NCBI GenBank assembly: GCA_022072505.1
Contig: JAJVHU010000019.1
Coordinates: forward strand, 97,754-161,753
From: Phycisphaerae bacterium
Lineage (GTDB): Bacteria; Planctomycetota; Phycisphaerae; UBA1845
Reading direction: 5' to 3'
Length of the DNA stretch: 64,000 bases
Position 1 is the first letter of the stretch; the number at the start of each line of letters is the position of its first letter. This document shows, one piece after another, positions 31,051-39,722 of this stretch. The notes under the pieces are model-generated. The model had not been told where the DNA came from, did not search any database, and was given only the letters and a program-made list of their open reading frames with translations. The translations under genes were made by a program, and so were the position numbers.

Positions 31051-32073
31051 TCACGTCCCGGCCGCGCCGGGGCGACGCGGCTCGCGCAGCATACTTCCGT
31101 CGTCTGCGGCAACAAGCGCGGACGCCTCGTCCAGCATCCTCGACACCCAGCGTTCCACCGTCGTGCCGGAATCAGGGAACCGGCAGACGCGGACACGCAA
31201 TCCGAGCGGCTGCCAGATGCGCGGGTCGGTCGGCCCGAAAACCGCCGCCGTCGGAACGCCCAGCAGCGCCGCCACGTGCGTCATCCCCGCGTCCATCCCC
31301 AGGTAAGCCCGAGCACGGCACAGCAGGTTGACGACGGCGTCGCAGTCCGTCTCGAAGTCAACTGGCGCCGTGCGACGAAGCCGGCGGTCGAAAGCGCCTC
31401 CAAATTGTTCCGCTTCGTCCGGACCGATCATCCACCTCACGGCGTGTCCGGCCGCCGATATCGCCTCAACAAGCCTCTCCAGCGCCTCCAGCGGCACGCA
31501 CTTCGTCCGGCCGCCGCTGCCGGGGTGACAGTAAAACCACCCGCCGCGCTCCCCGTCGGATACGCTCGTCCTGATTGCGGCGGACGGAGCATGACGCATT
31601 GCCGGCGGGCGGACGGTCTCGAGCGGGACGCCGCAAGCCGTCGCGAATTCTCCCAGCCACTGCTCCGTGATGTGCTGACCGACGGCGAGCGTTTCTTCCG
31701 TCGGTCGCGAGTCGATCCCGATCACCTCGGCGCAAGGCGCGGCGCGCCGCAGCGACGCCGTGATCGCGGACGCCGGTCCGTCGAGGAAGCTGATGACTCG
31801 GTCAAACCGCTTGAGAAATGCTGTGATGATCGCTCTCGGTGCGGATTCGGGGGCGAACAACTCATGCAATCCGACCTGCTCCGGCACGACGGCCTCGTCC
31901 ACCAGCCCGACCCGCGCCGCCCACAAAGACCAGGAACCGCGGCCCGCCAGCGCCACGAGGCCCCCTTGCGCCGGCCTGAGGCGCCGGAGGAAATGCAGCG
32001 TCAGGATCAGATCGCCCAACGCGCCCGCATGCAGAACCAGCGTGCGCGGCGCGGAAGAACCTCGGGCGGTCAT
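31051..32073 (-). CDS. Glycosyltransferase family 9 (heptosyltransferase-like)
   Basis: 340 residues. N-terminal Rossmann start LVLHAGALGDLIL and the family signature GMDAGMTHVAALLGVPTAAVFGPTDP with a following RIWQP are those of GT9 enzymes, which move heptose or other sugars from ADP- or nucleotide-activated donors to lipopolysaccharide core or related glycans. Its start overlaps the end of mnmA by four bases (ATGA), so translation is coupled. The acceptor is unknown. Confidence 0.88.
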   Translation of the reverse strand: MTARGSSAPRTLVLHAGALGDLILTLHFLRRLRPAQGGLVALAGRGSWSLWAARVGLVDEAVVPEQVGLHELFAPESAPRAIITAFLKRFDRVISFLDGPASAITASLRRAAPCAEVIGIDSRPTEETLAVGQHITEQWLGEFATACGVPLETVRPPAMRHAPSAAIRTSVSDGERGGWFYCHPGSGGRTKCVPLEALERLVEAISAAGHAVRWMIGPDEAEQFGGAFDRRLRRTAPVDFETDCDAVVNLLCRARAYLGMDAGMTHVAALLGVPTAAVFGPTDPRIWQPLGLRVRVCRFPDSGTTVERWVSRMLDEASALVAADDGSMLREPRRPGAAGT

Positions 32074-33188
32074 GCGCCGCTTCCGTCCTCATCAACCGGG
32101 CGCGTCTCACGGATCCAGCCGCCCCCGAGCACCACGTCGCCCTCATAAAGAACCGCCGCCTGTCCCGGCGTCACGGCCGACTGAGGTTCGATGAACGTGG
32201 CTTCAAACGCACCGGCTTCAAGGCGCAAAACCTCCGCCGACGCCGCACAATGCTGATGCCGTATTTTCACCGACGCGCGAAAACGGCGGGAGGGCGTTCC
32301 GTGAAAGTTCGCCCGATCCGCAAGGAACCGGCGGGAAAGCAGCGCCTCGCGCGGTCCCAGCGTCACCGTGTTGTTCAAGACGTCCAGTTGCGTCACGTAC
32401 GCCGGGGTTCCCAGGGCGATCCGCAACCCGCGCCGCTGACCGATCGTGAAGTTCGGCACGCCGTCGTGCCTCCCGACGACGCGACCTGCGGCGTCCACGA
32501 CGTCTCCGTCGACGAACGCCTCGGGGCGTCGCTCCCGCACGACACGGGCGTAGTCCCGGTCGGGAGCGAAGCAGATCTCGACCGAGTCCGGCTTGTCATG
32601 ATTCGGGAACCCGCGCTGCCGGGCGATCTTGCGGACTTCGTCCTTGTGCAATCCGCCGAGAGGAAAAAGGATGCGGTCCAGCGCCGCCGCGCGGATGCCG
32701 AAAAGAAAATATGACTGATCCTTCGACGCATCCTGCGCTCGAGCAAGCGCGGGGCGACCGTCGTGCTCGATGATCCGCGCGTAATGCCCGGTCGCTACGT
32801 GACTCGCCCCGATCGCGTCGGCGTACTCGATCAACCGACCGAACTTGAGATGATCGTTGCACGTCACGCAGGGGTTCGGCGTGCGTCCCCGCGCGTACTC
32901 GTCCGCGAAGGCGTCGATCAGCTTCTGAAAGTCATCGCGGAAATTCAGCGCGTAAAACGGAATCCCGAGCTGGCCCGCAACGTAGCGCGCGTCCGCCGCA
33001 TCCGCGGCGGAGCAGCATCCCTGATGCGGACGGCGCGATCCCCCCGCAGGCGCCCCCGCCGTGTCGGATCCGAGGCGCATGAAAAGCCCGACCACGTCGT
33101 ACCCTTGTTCCGACAGCAGGCTTGCCGCGACGGAGGAATCCACCCCCCCGCTCATAGCGACCACGACTTTTCCACCCTTGTGCGCCAT
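32070..33188 (-). CDS. mnmA: tRNA-specific 2-thiouridylase
   Basis: 372 residues. It thiolates U34 in tRNAs for Lys, Glu and Gln. ATP-PPase motif SGGVDSS near the N-terminus, catalytic Cys in NPCVTCN and second Cys in DSVEICF are all present, as is the C-terminal beta domain. The ATG at 33188 gives the standard length; a longer frame upstream is unlikely. TACAAT at 33197-33202 (minus) is eight bases upstream of the start, suggesting a leaderless or near-leaderless transcript. It begins the mnmA-GT9-AAA run. Confidence 0.94.
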   Translation of the reverse strand: MAHKGGKVVVAMSGGVDSSVAASLLSEQGYDVVGLFMRLGSDTAGAPAGGSRRPHQGCCSAADAADARYVAGQLGIPFYALNFRDDFQKLIDAFADEYARGRTPNPCVTCNDHLKFGRLIEYADAIGASHVATGHYARIIEHDGRPALARAQDASKDQSYFLFGIRAAALDRILFPLGGLHKDEVRKIARQRGFPNHDKPDSVEICFAPDRDYARVVRERRPEAFVDGDVVDAAGRVVGRHDGVPNFTIGQRRGLRIALGTPAYVTQLDVLNNTVTLGPREALLSRRFLADRANFHGTPSRRFRASVKIRHQHCAASAEVLRLEAGAFEATFIEPQSAVTPGQAAVLYEGDVVLGGGWIRETRPVDEDGSGA

Positions 33189-33196
33189 CCGCCGGA

Positions 33197-33202
33197 ATTG
33201 TA
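33197..33202 (-). promoter_or_regulatory. Candidate -10 element of mnmA
   Basis: TACAAT read on the minus strand, then TCCGGCGG and the ATG of mnmA. The distance of eight bases implies that the transcript starts at or next to the start codon. No -35 hexamer stands out. Confidence 0.4.
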
Positions 33203-33353
33203 CGCGGATCAGCGTTCGATTACACCTTCCCGACGCCCGCCGCTGCAACCCTTCGGGACGCAGCCGGTATCAGTTGCGGGAGGAATCCGCGCTTTCGGCA
33301 CAGCGGCCGGTGCGGATCGTCGTCTTAATGTGATACGGATTCGGGAGAGCGAC

Positions 33354-35726
33354 ATGTCTGAAGCAACCGCGAACAAAGGCGTCACGCGCGCCGTTCTTTT
33401 CCTTGCGGCGGCGGTTTTTATTGTTCAGGATCGGGCGGCGGCGCAGGTCTCGCCGCTGGCGGATGTTGATGCCGCGCTCAAACGCGCCGAACTGTCGCGT
33501 GATGATCTGCGCATCGACCTCGCGGACCTGGATCTTTTTGACCGGCAGGAACCGCGCTCGCCGCTTCACGCCTCGATCCTGGCGAAACCCTTCAACGCCC
33601 TTGTTCTGCCCGGGTTCCTCGACGAGTCGCTCTCGATCGCCGAGGCTTCGCAGGTCGCGTCCTCCGCGCTGGCGAACCTGTCGCGCTGGCACGGCCGCAC
33701 CGTCCGGCGGGATCTGATCGGGGATCCGCTCGACCGGGCCCGCAAACTCGCGGAAGGTCCGGACCCGGTCGTCGCGGCGATCAAGCGCGTGTACACGATC
33801 GGCGGCGGAACGTTCGCCGCGGACGCTCAGGAAAAGGTCAAAACCGACCTCGCCGGCTCACCGCTGGAGCTTCAGCAGAAGATCGCCGTGCTCATCCACG
33901 TGATGTGCGACGCGCAGGAGTGGACGAGCCTCGCCTGCGAGCCGCTCTCCGACACGCAGTGGAACGAACTGCTCACCACCGGTCGAGGCGTGCCCGAGCC
34001 GGGATTGACCCCGATCTCCGAGCATCGACGCCGCTTGATGACGGCGGGGGCCCTCAACGACTTCGACACCGCCCTGGTCATCGCCGCGATGCAGGATCTG
34101 ACGTTCGCCGTCGCGGATCTCGCGACCCTTTTTGTCGTCCAGGAGGAGGAACCCCTCCCTCCGCAACCAAGTCAGCCGGTCGTCAGCCGCCCGCCGTCCG
34201 GAGGCGCGAGCCGCGGCGCCGGCGCGCCGATCCAGCCGCGCGAGATCACCACGGTTCCGGGGCGCGTCACGCCTTCCGGCGGCGCGACCGCGCTGCCGCC
34301 CACCGGGCACACGCCCCAGCCGGGTCAGGCGGGCGCGCCGGGGCAGCCGCGGCCTCAGCCGAACCCCGCGCCGCCCGGACCGGACAACCGCGTCAGCAAG
34401 GATCCCGACAAGAATCAAGGGGCGCAGAATTCCTCCGCGCCGGCCCCGCCGCCGCTTTATGCGAAGGACGCGCCGAAGTGGTCGATCGACTTGATGACGC
34501 CCCTCGGACAGATTTCGATCGGCGCCGAGCACAAGCTCACGGACAACCCCCTCCCGCCGTTTCTCGTCATTGACTGGGCCGGCGACGACGTCTACGCGAC
34601 GCGCGTCGCCGCTAACGCCGCGCCGAAGCAGCGCGTTTCCGTCCTGATCGACTTCGGCGGCAACGACTCCTACGTCAACACGGACGACAAGCTCGGCAAC
34701 TTCGGCTCCGGGCAATGCGGCGTCGGCATGCTCTTTGATTTCGCCGGCGACGACACGTACACGATCACCCAGAACGGTCTCGGACATGCGATCTTCGGCG
34801 GCGGCCTGCTTTACGACCACGCCGGAACGGACAAGTACACCGCCGTCGAGCGCGCCCAGGGCTGCGCTTTCACGCGCGGCGTCGCGCTGCTGGTCGATCG
34901 TTCCGGCAAAGACGTCTACCAGATCTTCACCGTCGGCCAGGGTTACGGCGGACCGGGCGCCTTGGGCGCGTTGATCGACGTGTCCGGCGACGACGCTTAC
35001 ATCGCCAACAACACCGACATCCGCTTCCCCTCGCCGCAATCCGCTGAAAACAACATCTCGATGGCGCAGGGCTGCGGGTCCGGCGTGCGAGGCGACTACC
35101 TCGAGGGGCTCAGTCTGCCCGGCGGCGTGGGGCTGCTTTACGACGGCGGCGGCAAGGACACGTACACGTGCGGCGTGTTCGGACAGGGCGTCGGGTACTG
35201 GTTCGGCGTCGGGGTGCTTTACGATCGCAACGGCGACGACGTGTACCAGGGGCAGTGGTACGCCCAGGGCGCGTCCGCGCACTTCGCCGTCGGGCTTCTC
35301 ATTGACGGCGAGGGCGACGACACTTACGCGGCGTCGATGAACGTTACGCAGGGCGCGGGGCACGACGTCGGGCTGGGCATGTTCGTGGATCTGGCGGGGA
35401 ATGATCGTTATACCGCGGGCAGTCTCGCCTGGGGCGCGGGCAACGCCGCCGGGATCGGAATCTTCGTTGACCGGCAGGGGGCGGACCGCTACGTCCTTGA
35501 CGGCGACGCGGCGAGCAACCTCGGATTCGTGACCCCGGATGCGTCCGGCAGCGTGCGCAAGACGATCCCCGGCGCGGGCGTTTTCCTTGACCTCGGCGGG
35601 CGCGACACTTACCCGACCGGCCGCGGAGGAGACAACCGGGTCTGGGCGGACAAGCCTGCGATCCCCGCGGACGTTTTCCCGGGCAGGGCTCACGGCGTAG
35701 ACATGGAAGCGGGCAGCTACCGGTAG
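33354..35726 (+). CDS. Secreted protein with about twelve G-D-D-x-Y repeats
   Basis: 790 residues from ATG 33354 (GGGAG 6 bases upstream). Signal peptide (FLAAAVFIVQDRAAAQ), a helical N-terminal domain (about 35-265), a Pro/Gly/Gln-rich linker (about 270-370), then from residue 403 to the C-terminus about 12 tandem repeats of about 26 residues. The repeat core is G-V-G-h-L-h-D-x-x-G-D-D-x-Y followed by a Q-G turn (for example GVGVLYDRNGDDVYQG and GLGMFVDLAGNDRYTAG). The regular Asp pairs and Gly spacing suggest a calcium-binding beta-helix or beta-roll. I do not recognise a named family. It is divergent from mnmA. Confidence 0.78.
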   Translation: MSEATANKGVTRAVLFLAAAVFIVQDRAAAQVSPLADVDAALKRAELSRDDLRIDLADLDLFDRQEPRSPLHASILAKPFNALVLPGFLDESLSIAEASQVASSALANLSRWHGRTVRRDLIGDPLDRARKLAEGPDPVVAAIKRVYTIGGGTFAADAQEKVKTDLAGSPLELQQKIAVLIHVMCDAQEWTSLACEPLSDTQWNELLTTGRGVPEPGLTPISEHRRRLMTAGALNDFDTALVIAAMQDLTFAVADLATLFVVQEEEPLPPQPSQPVVSRPPSGGASRGAGAPIQPREITTVPGRVTPSGGATALPPTGHTPQPGQAGAPGQPRPQPNPAPPGPDNRVSKDPDKNQGAQNSSAPAPPPLYAKDAPKWSIDLMTPLGQISIGAEHKLTDNPLPPFLVIDWAGDDVYATRVAANAAPKQRVSVLIDFGGNDSYVNTDDKLGNFGSGQCGVGMLFDFAGDDTYTITQNGLGHAIFGGGLLYDHAGTDKYTAVERAQGCAFTRGVALLVDRSGKDVYQIFTVGQGYGGPGALGALIDVSGDDAYIANNTDIRFPSPQSAENNISMAQGCGSGVRGDYLEGLSLPGGVGLLYDGGGKDTYTCGVFGQGVGYWFGVGVLYDRNGDDVYQGQWYAQGASAHFAVGLLIDGEGDDTYAASMNVTQGAGHDVGLGMFVDLAGNDRYTAGSLAWGAGNAAGIGIFVDRQGADRYVLDGDAASNLGFVTPDASGSVRKTIPGAGVFLDLGGRDTYPTGRGGDNRVWADKPAIPADVFPGRAHGVDMEAGSYR

Positions 35727-35737
35727 GTTCCGGCAGC

Positions 35738-35763
35738 GCCGGCCGCGGGCCTGAGCCTGCACG
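35738..35763. repeat. Half-site of the GCGGGCT palindromic repeat family
   Basis: GGCCGCGGGCCTGAGCCTGC at 35741-35760 resembles the left arm of the element in carB (10709-10734). It lies 15 bases after the stop codon of the repeat protein. No matching second arm is seen nearby. Confidence 0.5.
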
Positions 35764-35913
35764 TGAAGACGCCGCGCCGTCGGGGGCGCGACGACCGCAG
35801 ACAAGTGCTCGTAACGTGCGCCGCCCGACGGACATCGAAAACATCGTGCTGCGTTTCCGAAGACGCGGCCCGCCCGCGCTCGAGCGTCGCGCCGCCAGGA
35901 AGGGGGTTTCAAA

Positions 35914-36513
35914 ATGAACCAACTGCCCGATCCCGTCGATCATCGACGACCGGATTACCTGATTGATCCGATCTTCTGGCGGCGCTGGTCGCCGCGCGCG
36001 ATGAGCGGGGAGGGGGTCACGAACGAAGAATTGATGCGCCTCTTCGAGGCCGCACGCTGGGCGCCCTCCACCTACAACGAGCAGGAGTGGCGCTTTCTTT
36101 ACGCGACGCGCGGCGGACCGCACTGGGCGGCGTTCTTCGAGTTCCTGCTGCCCGCCAACCAGACCTGGTGCGCCAACGCCGCCGTGCTCGTCGTCGTCGC
36201 CTCCTCAACCGTGTTCGAGCGCAACGGCAAGCCGAACCCGGTGCATACGTTTGACGCCGGCGCGGCGTTTCAGAACCTGTCGCTTCAGGGGTCCGTGATG
36301 AGCCTCGTCGTTCACGGGATGGCCGGGTTCGACGCGGCGAAAGCCCGCGCGGCGCTGCGGGTTCCGCCGGAGTACAAGATCGAGGCGATGATCGCGATCG
36401 GACGCCCCGGCGACCCGCGGGCGCTGCCTGAGGAGCTTCGTGAGCGGGAGATCCCCTCGGGGCGAAAGCGGGTGTCCCAGATCGCCGTGGAAGGCAGCTT
36501 CTGGAGGGCGTGA
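35914..36513 (+). CDS. Nitroreductase-family flavoprotein
   Basis: 199 residues. FMN-binding signatures of the nitroreductase family are visible: RRWSPRAM near the N-terminus, RWAPSTYNEQEWRF, then DAGAAFQNLSLQ and GRPGDP near the C-terminus. These enzymes reduce nitro compounds, quinones or flavins using NAD(P)H; the natural substrate is not evident. AAGGGGG lies about ten bases before the ATG. It is convergent with guaA. Confidence 0.9.
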   Translation: MNQLPDPVDHRRPDYLIDPIFWRRWSPRAMSGEGVTNEELMRLFEAARWAPSTYNEQEWRFLYATRGGPHWAAFFEFLLPANQTWCANAAVLVVVASSTVFERNGKPNPVHTFDAGAAFQNLSLQGSVMSLVVHGMAGFDAAKARAALRVPPEYKIEAMIAIGRPGDPRALPEELREREIPSGRKRVSQIAVEGSFWRA

Positions 36514-36547
36514 GCAGGCGGGCGACGGATGCCGCCGGCGCGAGGGC

Positions 36548-38101
36548 TTACTCCCACTCAATTGTGGACGGCGGCTTCGTCGAGATGTCGTAGACCACGC
36601 GGTTGACGCCGCGCACTTCGTTGATGATGCGCGTCGAAATGTTCGCCAGGACGTCGTGGTCGATCCGCACCCAGTCCGCCGTCATGAAGTCCGCGCTCTC
36701 CACGAACCGCACCGCCGCGACGTGCTGGTCCGCGTACGTCCGGTCGTCGCCCATCACCCCCACCGTCGAGACCGGCACCAGCACGACGAAGCCCTGCGCG
36801 ATCTTGCGGTACCACCCCGCCGCCCGAATCTCCTCAAGCACGATGTCGTCACACGCACGAAGCAGTTCCAGCCGTTGCGGCGTCACCGCGCCGATGATGC
36901 GCACCGCCAGGCCCGGTCCCGGGAAAGGATGTCGCCAGACGATCTCCTCCGGAAGCCCCAGGTGTTCGCCGACGCGGCGCACCTCGTCCTTGAACAGGTC
37001 GCGCAGCGGTTCGAGCAGCTTGAACCCCAGCTCAGCCGGAAGCCCGCCCACGTTGTGATGCAGTTTGATCCCCGCCGCATGACCGCCCACGCTGTGTCCG
37101 GATTCGATCACGTCCGGGTAGAGCGTCCCCTGCGCGAGGAACTCGACGCCCGGAATCTGCTCGGCCTCGCGGCGGAAGACGTCGATGAACTCGTGCCCGA
37201 TGATGATGCGCTTCTGCTGCGGATCCGTGACGCCGTCGAGGCGCTGCAGGAACGGCTCGGCGGCGTCCGCGACGCGCAGGTCGATGTGAAAGTGCCGCCG
37301 GAACGTGGCCTCGACCAGCTCGGTCTCGCGGTTGCGCAGCAGCCCGTTGTCCACGAAAATGCACGTCAGTCGCTCGCCGATCGCCTTGTGAATCAGCACC
37401 GCCGCGACGCTGCTGTCCACCCCGCCCGAAAGCCCGCAGATCACCCGCGCCTTCGGACCGACGCGCTCGCGGACGCCGTCGATGATGTCCTGCGTGAAGT
37501 TGCCGACCTGCCAGTCTCCCTTGCAACCGCAGATGTCATAAAGGAAATTGCGGAAGATCTGCTCGCCGCACGGCGTGTGCGTCACTTCCGGGTGAAATTG
37601 CACGCCCCAGAACGGCCGCGCCCGATGACGCACGACGGCGAAAGGCGAGTTGTCCGTCCGCGCCAGTTCGACGAAGTCCTCGGAAACCCGGTCCACCACG
37701 TCGCCGTGGCTCATCCAGACGACCGAGTGCGGAGGGATATGCGAAAGCAGCGGGTCTTCCCGCGTCACCGTGACGTGAGTCCGCCCGAACTCGCGCGCCG
37801 ACGCGGCGCTGACCTCGCCCCCCAGCATCTGACACGCAAGCTGTAATCCGTAGCAAATCCCCAGCGTCGGCAATCCGAGATCCAGCAGACGCGGATCCGC
37901 CAGCTTCGGTGCGCCGTCCGCGTACACGCTCGACGGTCCGCCGGACAGGATGATCCCCACGGTCCGGTGCTCGCGGACCTGCTCGACGGTGATTGTCGGG
38001 GGGACGATGATGCTGTGGACGTGCTGCTCGCGCACGCGCCGGGCGATGAGTTGAACGTACTGGGCGCCGAAGTCCACAACCAGAATCGTCGGTGTGATCA
38101 T
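36548..38101 (-). CDS. guaA: GMP synthase (glutamine-hydrolysing)
   Basis: 517 residues, normal length. The GATase domain has nucleophile Cys in GICYGLQ and the His/Glu pair in GVQFHPEVTH; the synthetase has the PP-loop GLSGGVDSS and the dimerisation domain ends in the conserved KPPSTIEWE. It converts XMP to GMP. The gene is the last of a minus-strand run that includes a zinc-ribbon membrane protein and a lipoprotein. Confidence 0.96.
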   Translation of the reverse strand: MITPTILVVDFGAQYVQLIARRVREQHVHSIIVPPTITVEQVREHRTVGIILSGGPSSVYADGAPKLADPRLLDLGLPTLGICYGLQLACQMLGGEVSAASAREFGRTHVTVTREDPLLSHIPPHSVVWMSHGDVVDRVSEDFVELARTDNSPFAVVRHRARPFWGVQFHPEVTHTPCGEQIFRNFLYDICGCKGDWQVGNFTQDIIDGVRERVGPKARVICGLSGGVDSSVAAVLIHKAIGERLTCIFVDNGLLRNRETELVEATFRRHFHIDLRVADAAEPFLQRLDGVTDPQQKRIIIGHEFIDVFRREAEQIPGVEFLAQGTLYPDVIESGHSVGGHAAGIKLHHNVGGLPAELGFKLLEPLRDLFKDEVRRVGEHLGLPEEIVWRHPFPGPGLAVRIIGAVTPQRLELLRACDDIVLEEIRAAGWYRKIAQGFVVLVPVSTVGVMGDDRTYADQHVAAVRFVESADFMTADWVRIDHDVLANISTRIINEVRGVNRVVYDISTKPPSTIEWE

Positions 38102-38165
38102 GCTTCTGCCCGGCCCCGATCCGCCGCCGGTTCTCCTTTCATCTCCTCATGCGGGACCGACCGGC

Positions 38166-39137
38166 TCAGAAGCTCCAACCCAGCGACCGCGTCAACTCCG
38201 CGTACATCAGCTCCAGTCCGAAGTGCCACCCCGCCGCCGCCGCCGTCGTCACCCCCGGGGCGATGATTGCCGCAAAAACAAGCATCCTCCTCCGCGCTCG
38301 CACCGGCGCCCCGGCCGACAGGCGAAGCACGTAGAACCACGCCCCGGCGCCGCCCAGCGCCGCCAGCACGCCCGCCGTCGCCACCACCGCCTCGGGCGAG
38401 ATCATTACCCCCCAGCCGCCCAAGGCGCTCGCCCGCGCGACCGGATACAGCGCGAAACACGCGCCGGCCAGCACCAGCGGTGGAACCCACGCCGCCGCGT
38501 AGTGCCACGCCGCGGTCATCCTTCCCTCTCCGCGATGTCCCGCGTCAAGGAATCCCTCGGCAAGGCCCCGCAGCGTCACCAGCGCCAGCCACGCCAGGAA
38601 AAGCGCCGTCACGAAGCTGGTCCCCAGCACCATCCCCGCCAGCCGGACGTTCCACCACAACACCAGCGGCATCTTCTGCGACGGCAGGATCGGACCTGAC
38701 TGCGGCGGTGACGACACCACCACCCACCCCGCGCCGCGCTGCGTCGCCTGCTCCGGAATCGACTCCCGCCAGCCGATCCACGCCACGTGCGTCAACGACG
38801 CCGACAGCGCCAGCCACAAGGCGCCCACCAGAAAAAAACGCCGGGAAGCCGCCGAGGCTTGCATCAGCATCAGGTGACGGATGCGCTCCCCGCTCGCCAG
38901 GCAGATCCACGCCGCCATCGCCCACCATCCACGACGGCCCTGCGAAAACGCCCGCGCAAAAGGCGTCGTGTCCACGTTCGTCGTCGCGGGTTCCGTCAGC
39001 GGATACTCGCACAGGTCGCATCGCGGAGGCGGCGGCGGATGAAACCGCTGCCCGCAAGCCGGACAACGCCGAACGTCCCGGACCGCCGGGGCCGGATGTT
39101 CGCGCACGTCAGCTTCAGGCGGGGCGGAGGTCGTCAT
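38166..39137 (-). CDS. Zinc-ribbon multi-pass membrane protein
   Basis: 323 residues. A cytoplasmic N-terminus has two Cys pairs (CPAC and CDLC) about 20 residues apart, typical of a zinc ribbon, followed by about five membrane helices and amphipathic segments. The pattern of a zinc ribbon attached to a Yip1- or DUF-type membrane bundle is common in Planctomycetota, but I do not recognise the family. It lies 64 bases upstream of guaA and 9 bases after the preceding lipoprotein gene. Confidence 0.72.
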   Translation of the reverse strand: MTTSAPPEADVREHPAPAVRDVRRCPACGQRFHPPPPPRCDLCEYPLTEPATTNVDTTPFARAFSQGRRGWWAMAAWICLASGERIRHLMLMQASAASRRFFLVGALWLALSASLTHVAWIGWRESIPEQATQRGAGWVVVSSPPQSGPILPSQKMPLVLWWNVRLAGMVLGTSFVTALFLAWLALVTLRGLAEGFLDAGHRGEGRMTAAWHYAAAWVPPLVLAGACFALYPVARASALGGWGVMISPEAVVATAGVLAALGGAGAWFYVLRLSAGAPVRARRRMLVFAAIIAPGVTTAAAAGWHFGLELMYAELTRSLGWSF

Positions 39138-39146
39138 GTCCGCGCC

Positions 39147-39677
39147 TCATGCCCCCGGGGTCGCCGCATCCGTCGCTCCTTGACGATCCGCCTCCGCGCA
39201 CCAGTCCGAAGGCGCCGAACCGTCGGAAACGCGGCGCGAAGGACCGGGCCGATCGCCCCGCGTGTACGCCGTCGTCCAGAACGGATCCACCACCAGGCTC
39301 AGGGGGATGAACATGTTGTTCACCAGCCACCGCCCGTCGCCGTATGCGAACGCGAAGTAATCTTCCCACGTCCAGGCAAAACGCCCGTCGTCGCTGCCCC
39401 GGTGCTCAAACGGATCCTCGAAATACAGGGGACCGTGATCCACGTGCGTCACCGGCGCGGCCGTCTTCAGCGGAGCGTGATCACGGCGCCGTTGCTCGCG
39501 GACGCCGGACTGCTCCGAAATGCTCGCCGCTGAAGCCGTCGTCACCGGTCCGCGCTGTGAGACCGGATCCACGAAGGGATCCTCGTAGACGTTTTGACAC
39601 CCGGCGACGCAGACCCCCGCCGCCGCGACGACCGTCCAGACCCCCGCCTTCCGCACGACCCATCCTGATCGTTTCAT
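39147..39677 (-). CDS. Small lipoprotein of unknown function
   Basis: 176 residues. Signal peptide with lipobox VAGC after a hydrophobic stretch, then an acidic, Pro-rich mature protein with DPFVDPVSQ and a conserved-looking hydrophobic segment GDGRWLVNNMFIPLSLVVDPFW, which may contact the membrane. It sits between the M28 peptidase and the zinc-ribbon membrane gene, on the same strand. No family recognised. Confidence 0.68.
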   Translation of the reverse strand: MKRSGWVVRKAGVWTVVAAAGVCVAGCQNVYEDPFVDPVSQRGPVTTASAASISEQSGVREQRRRDHAPLKTAAPVTHVDHGPLYFEDPFEHRGSDDGRFAWTWEDYFAFAYGDGRWLVNNMFIPLSLVVDPFWTTAYTRGDRPGPSRRVSDGSAPSDWCAEADRQGATDAATPGA

Positions 39678-39722
39678 CCGCTCATCCTCATCTGAATTGA
39701 TCCCGTCGTCCGGAATCCGCAG

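Noticed and set aside
32763..33353. Upstream extension of the G-D-D-x-Y repeat protein to 987 residues
   Set aside because: The extension overlaps mnmA on the other strand, and the ATG at 33354 has a good ribosome site followed by a signal peptide.
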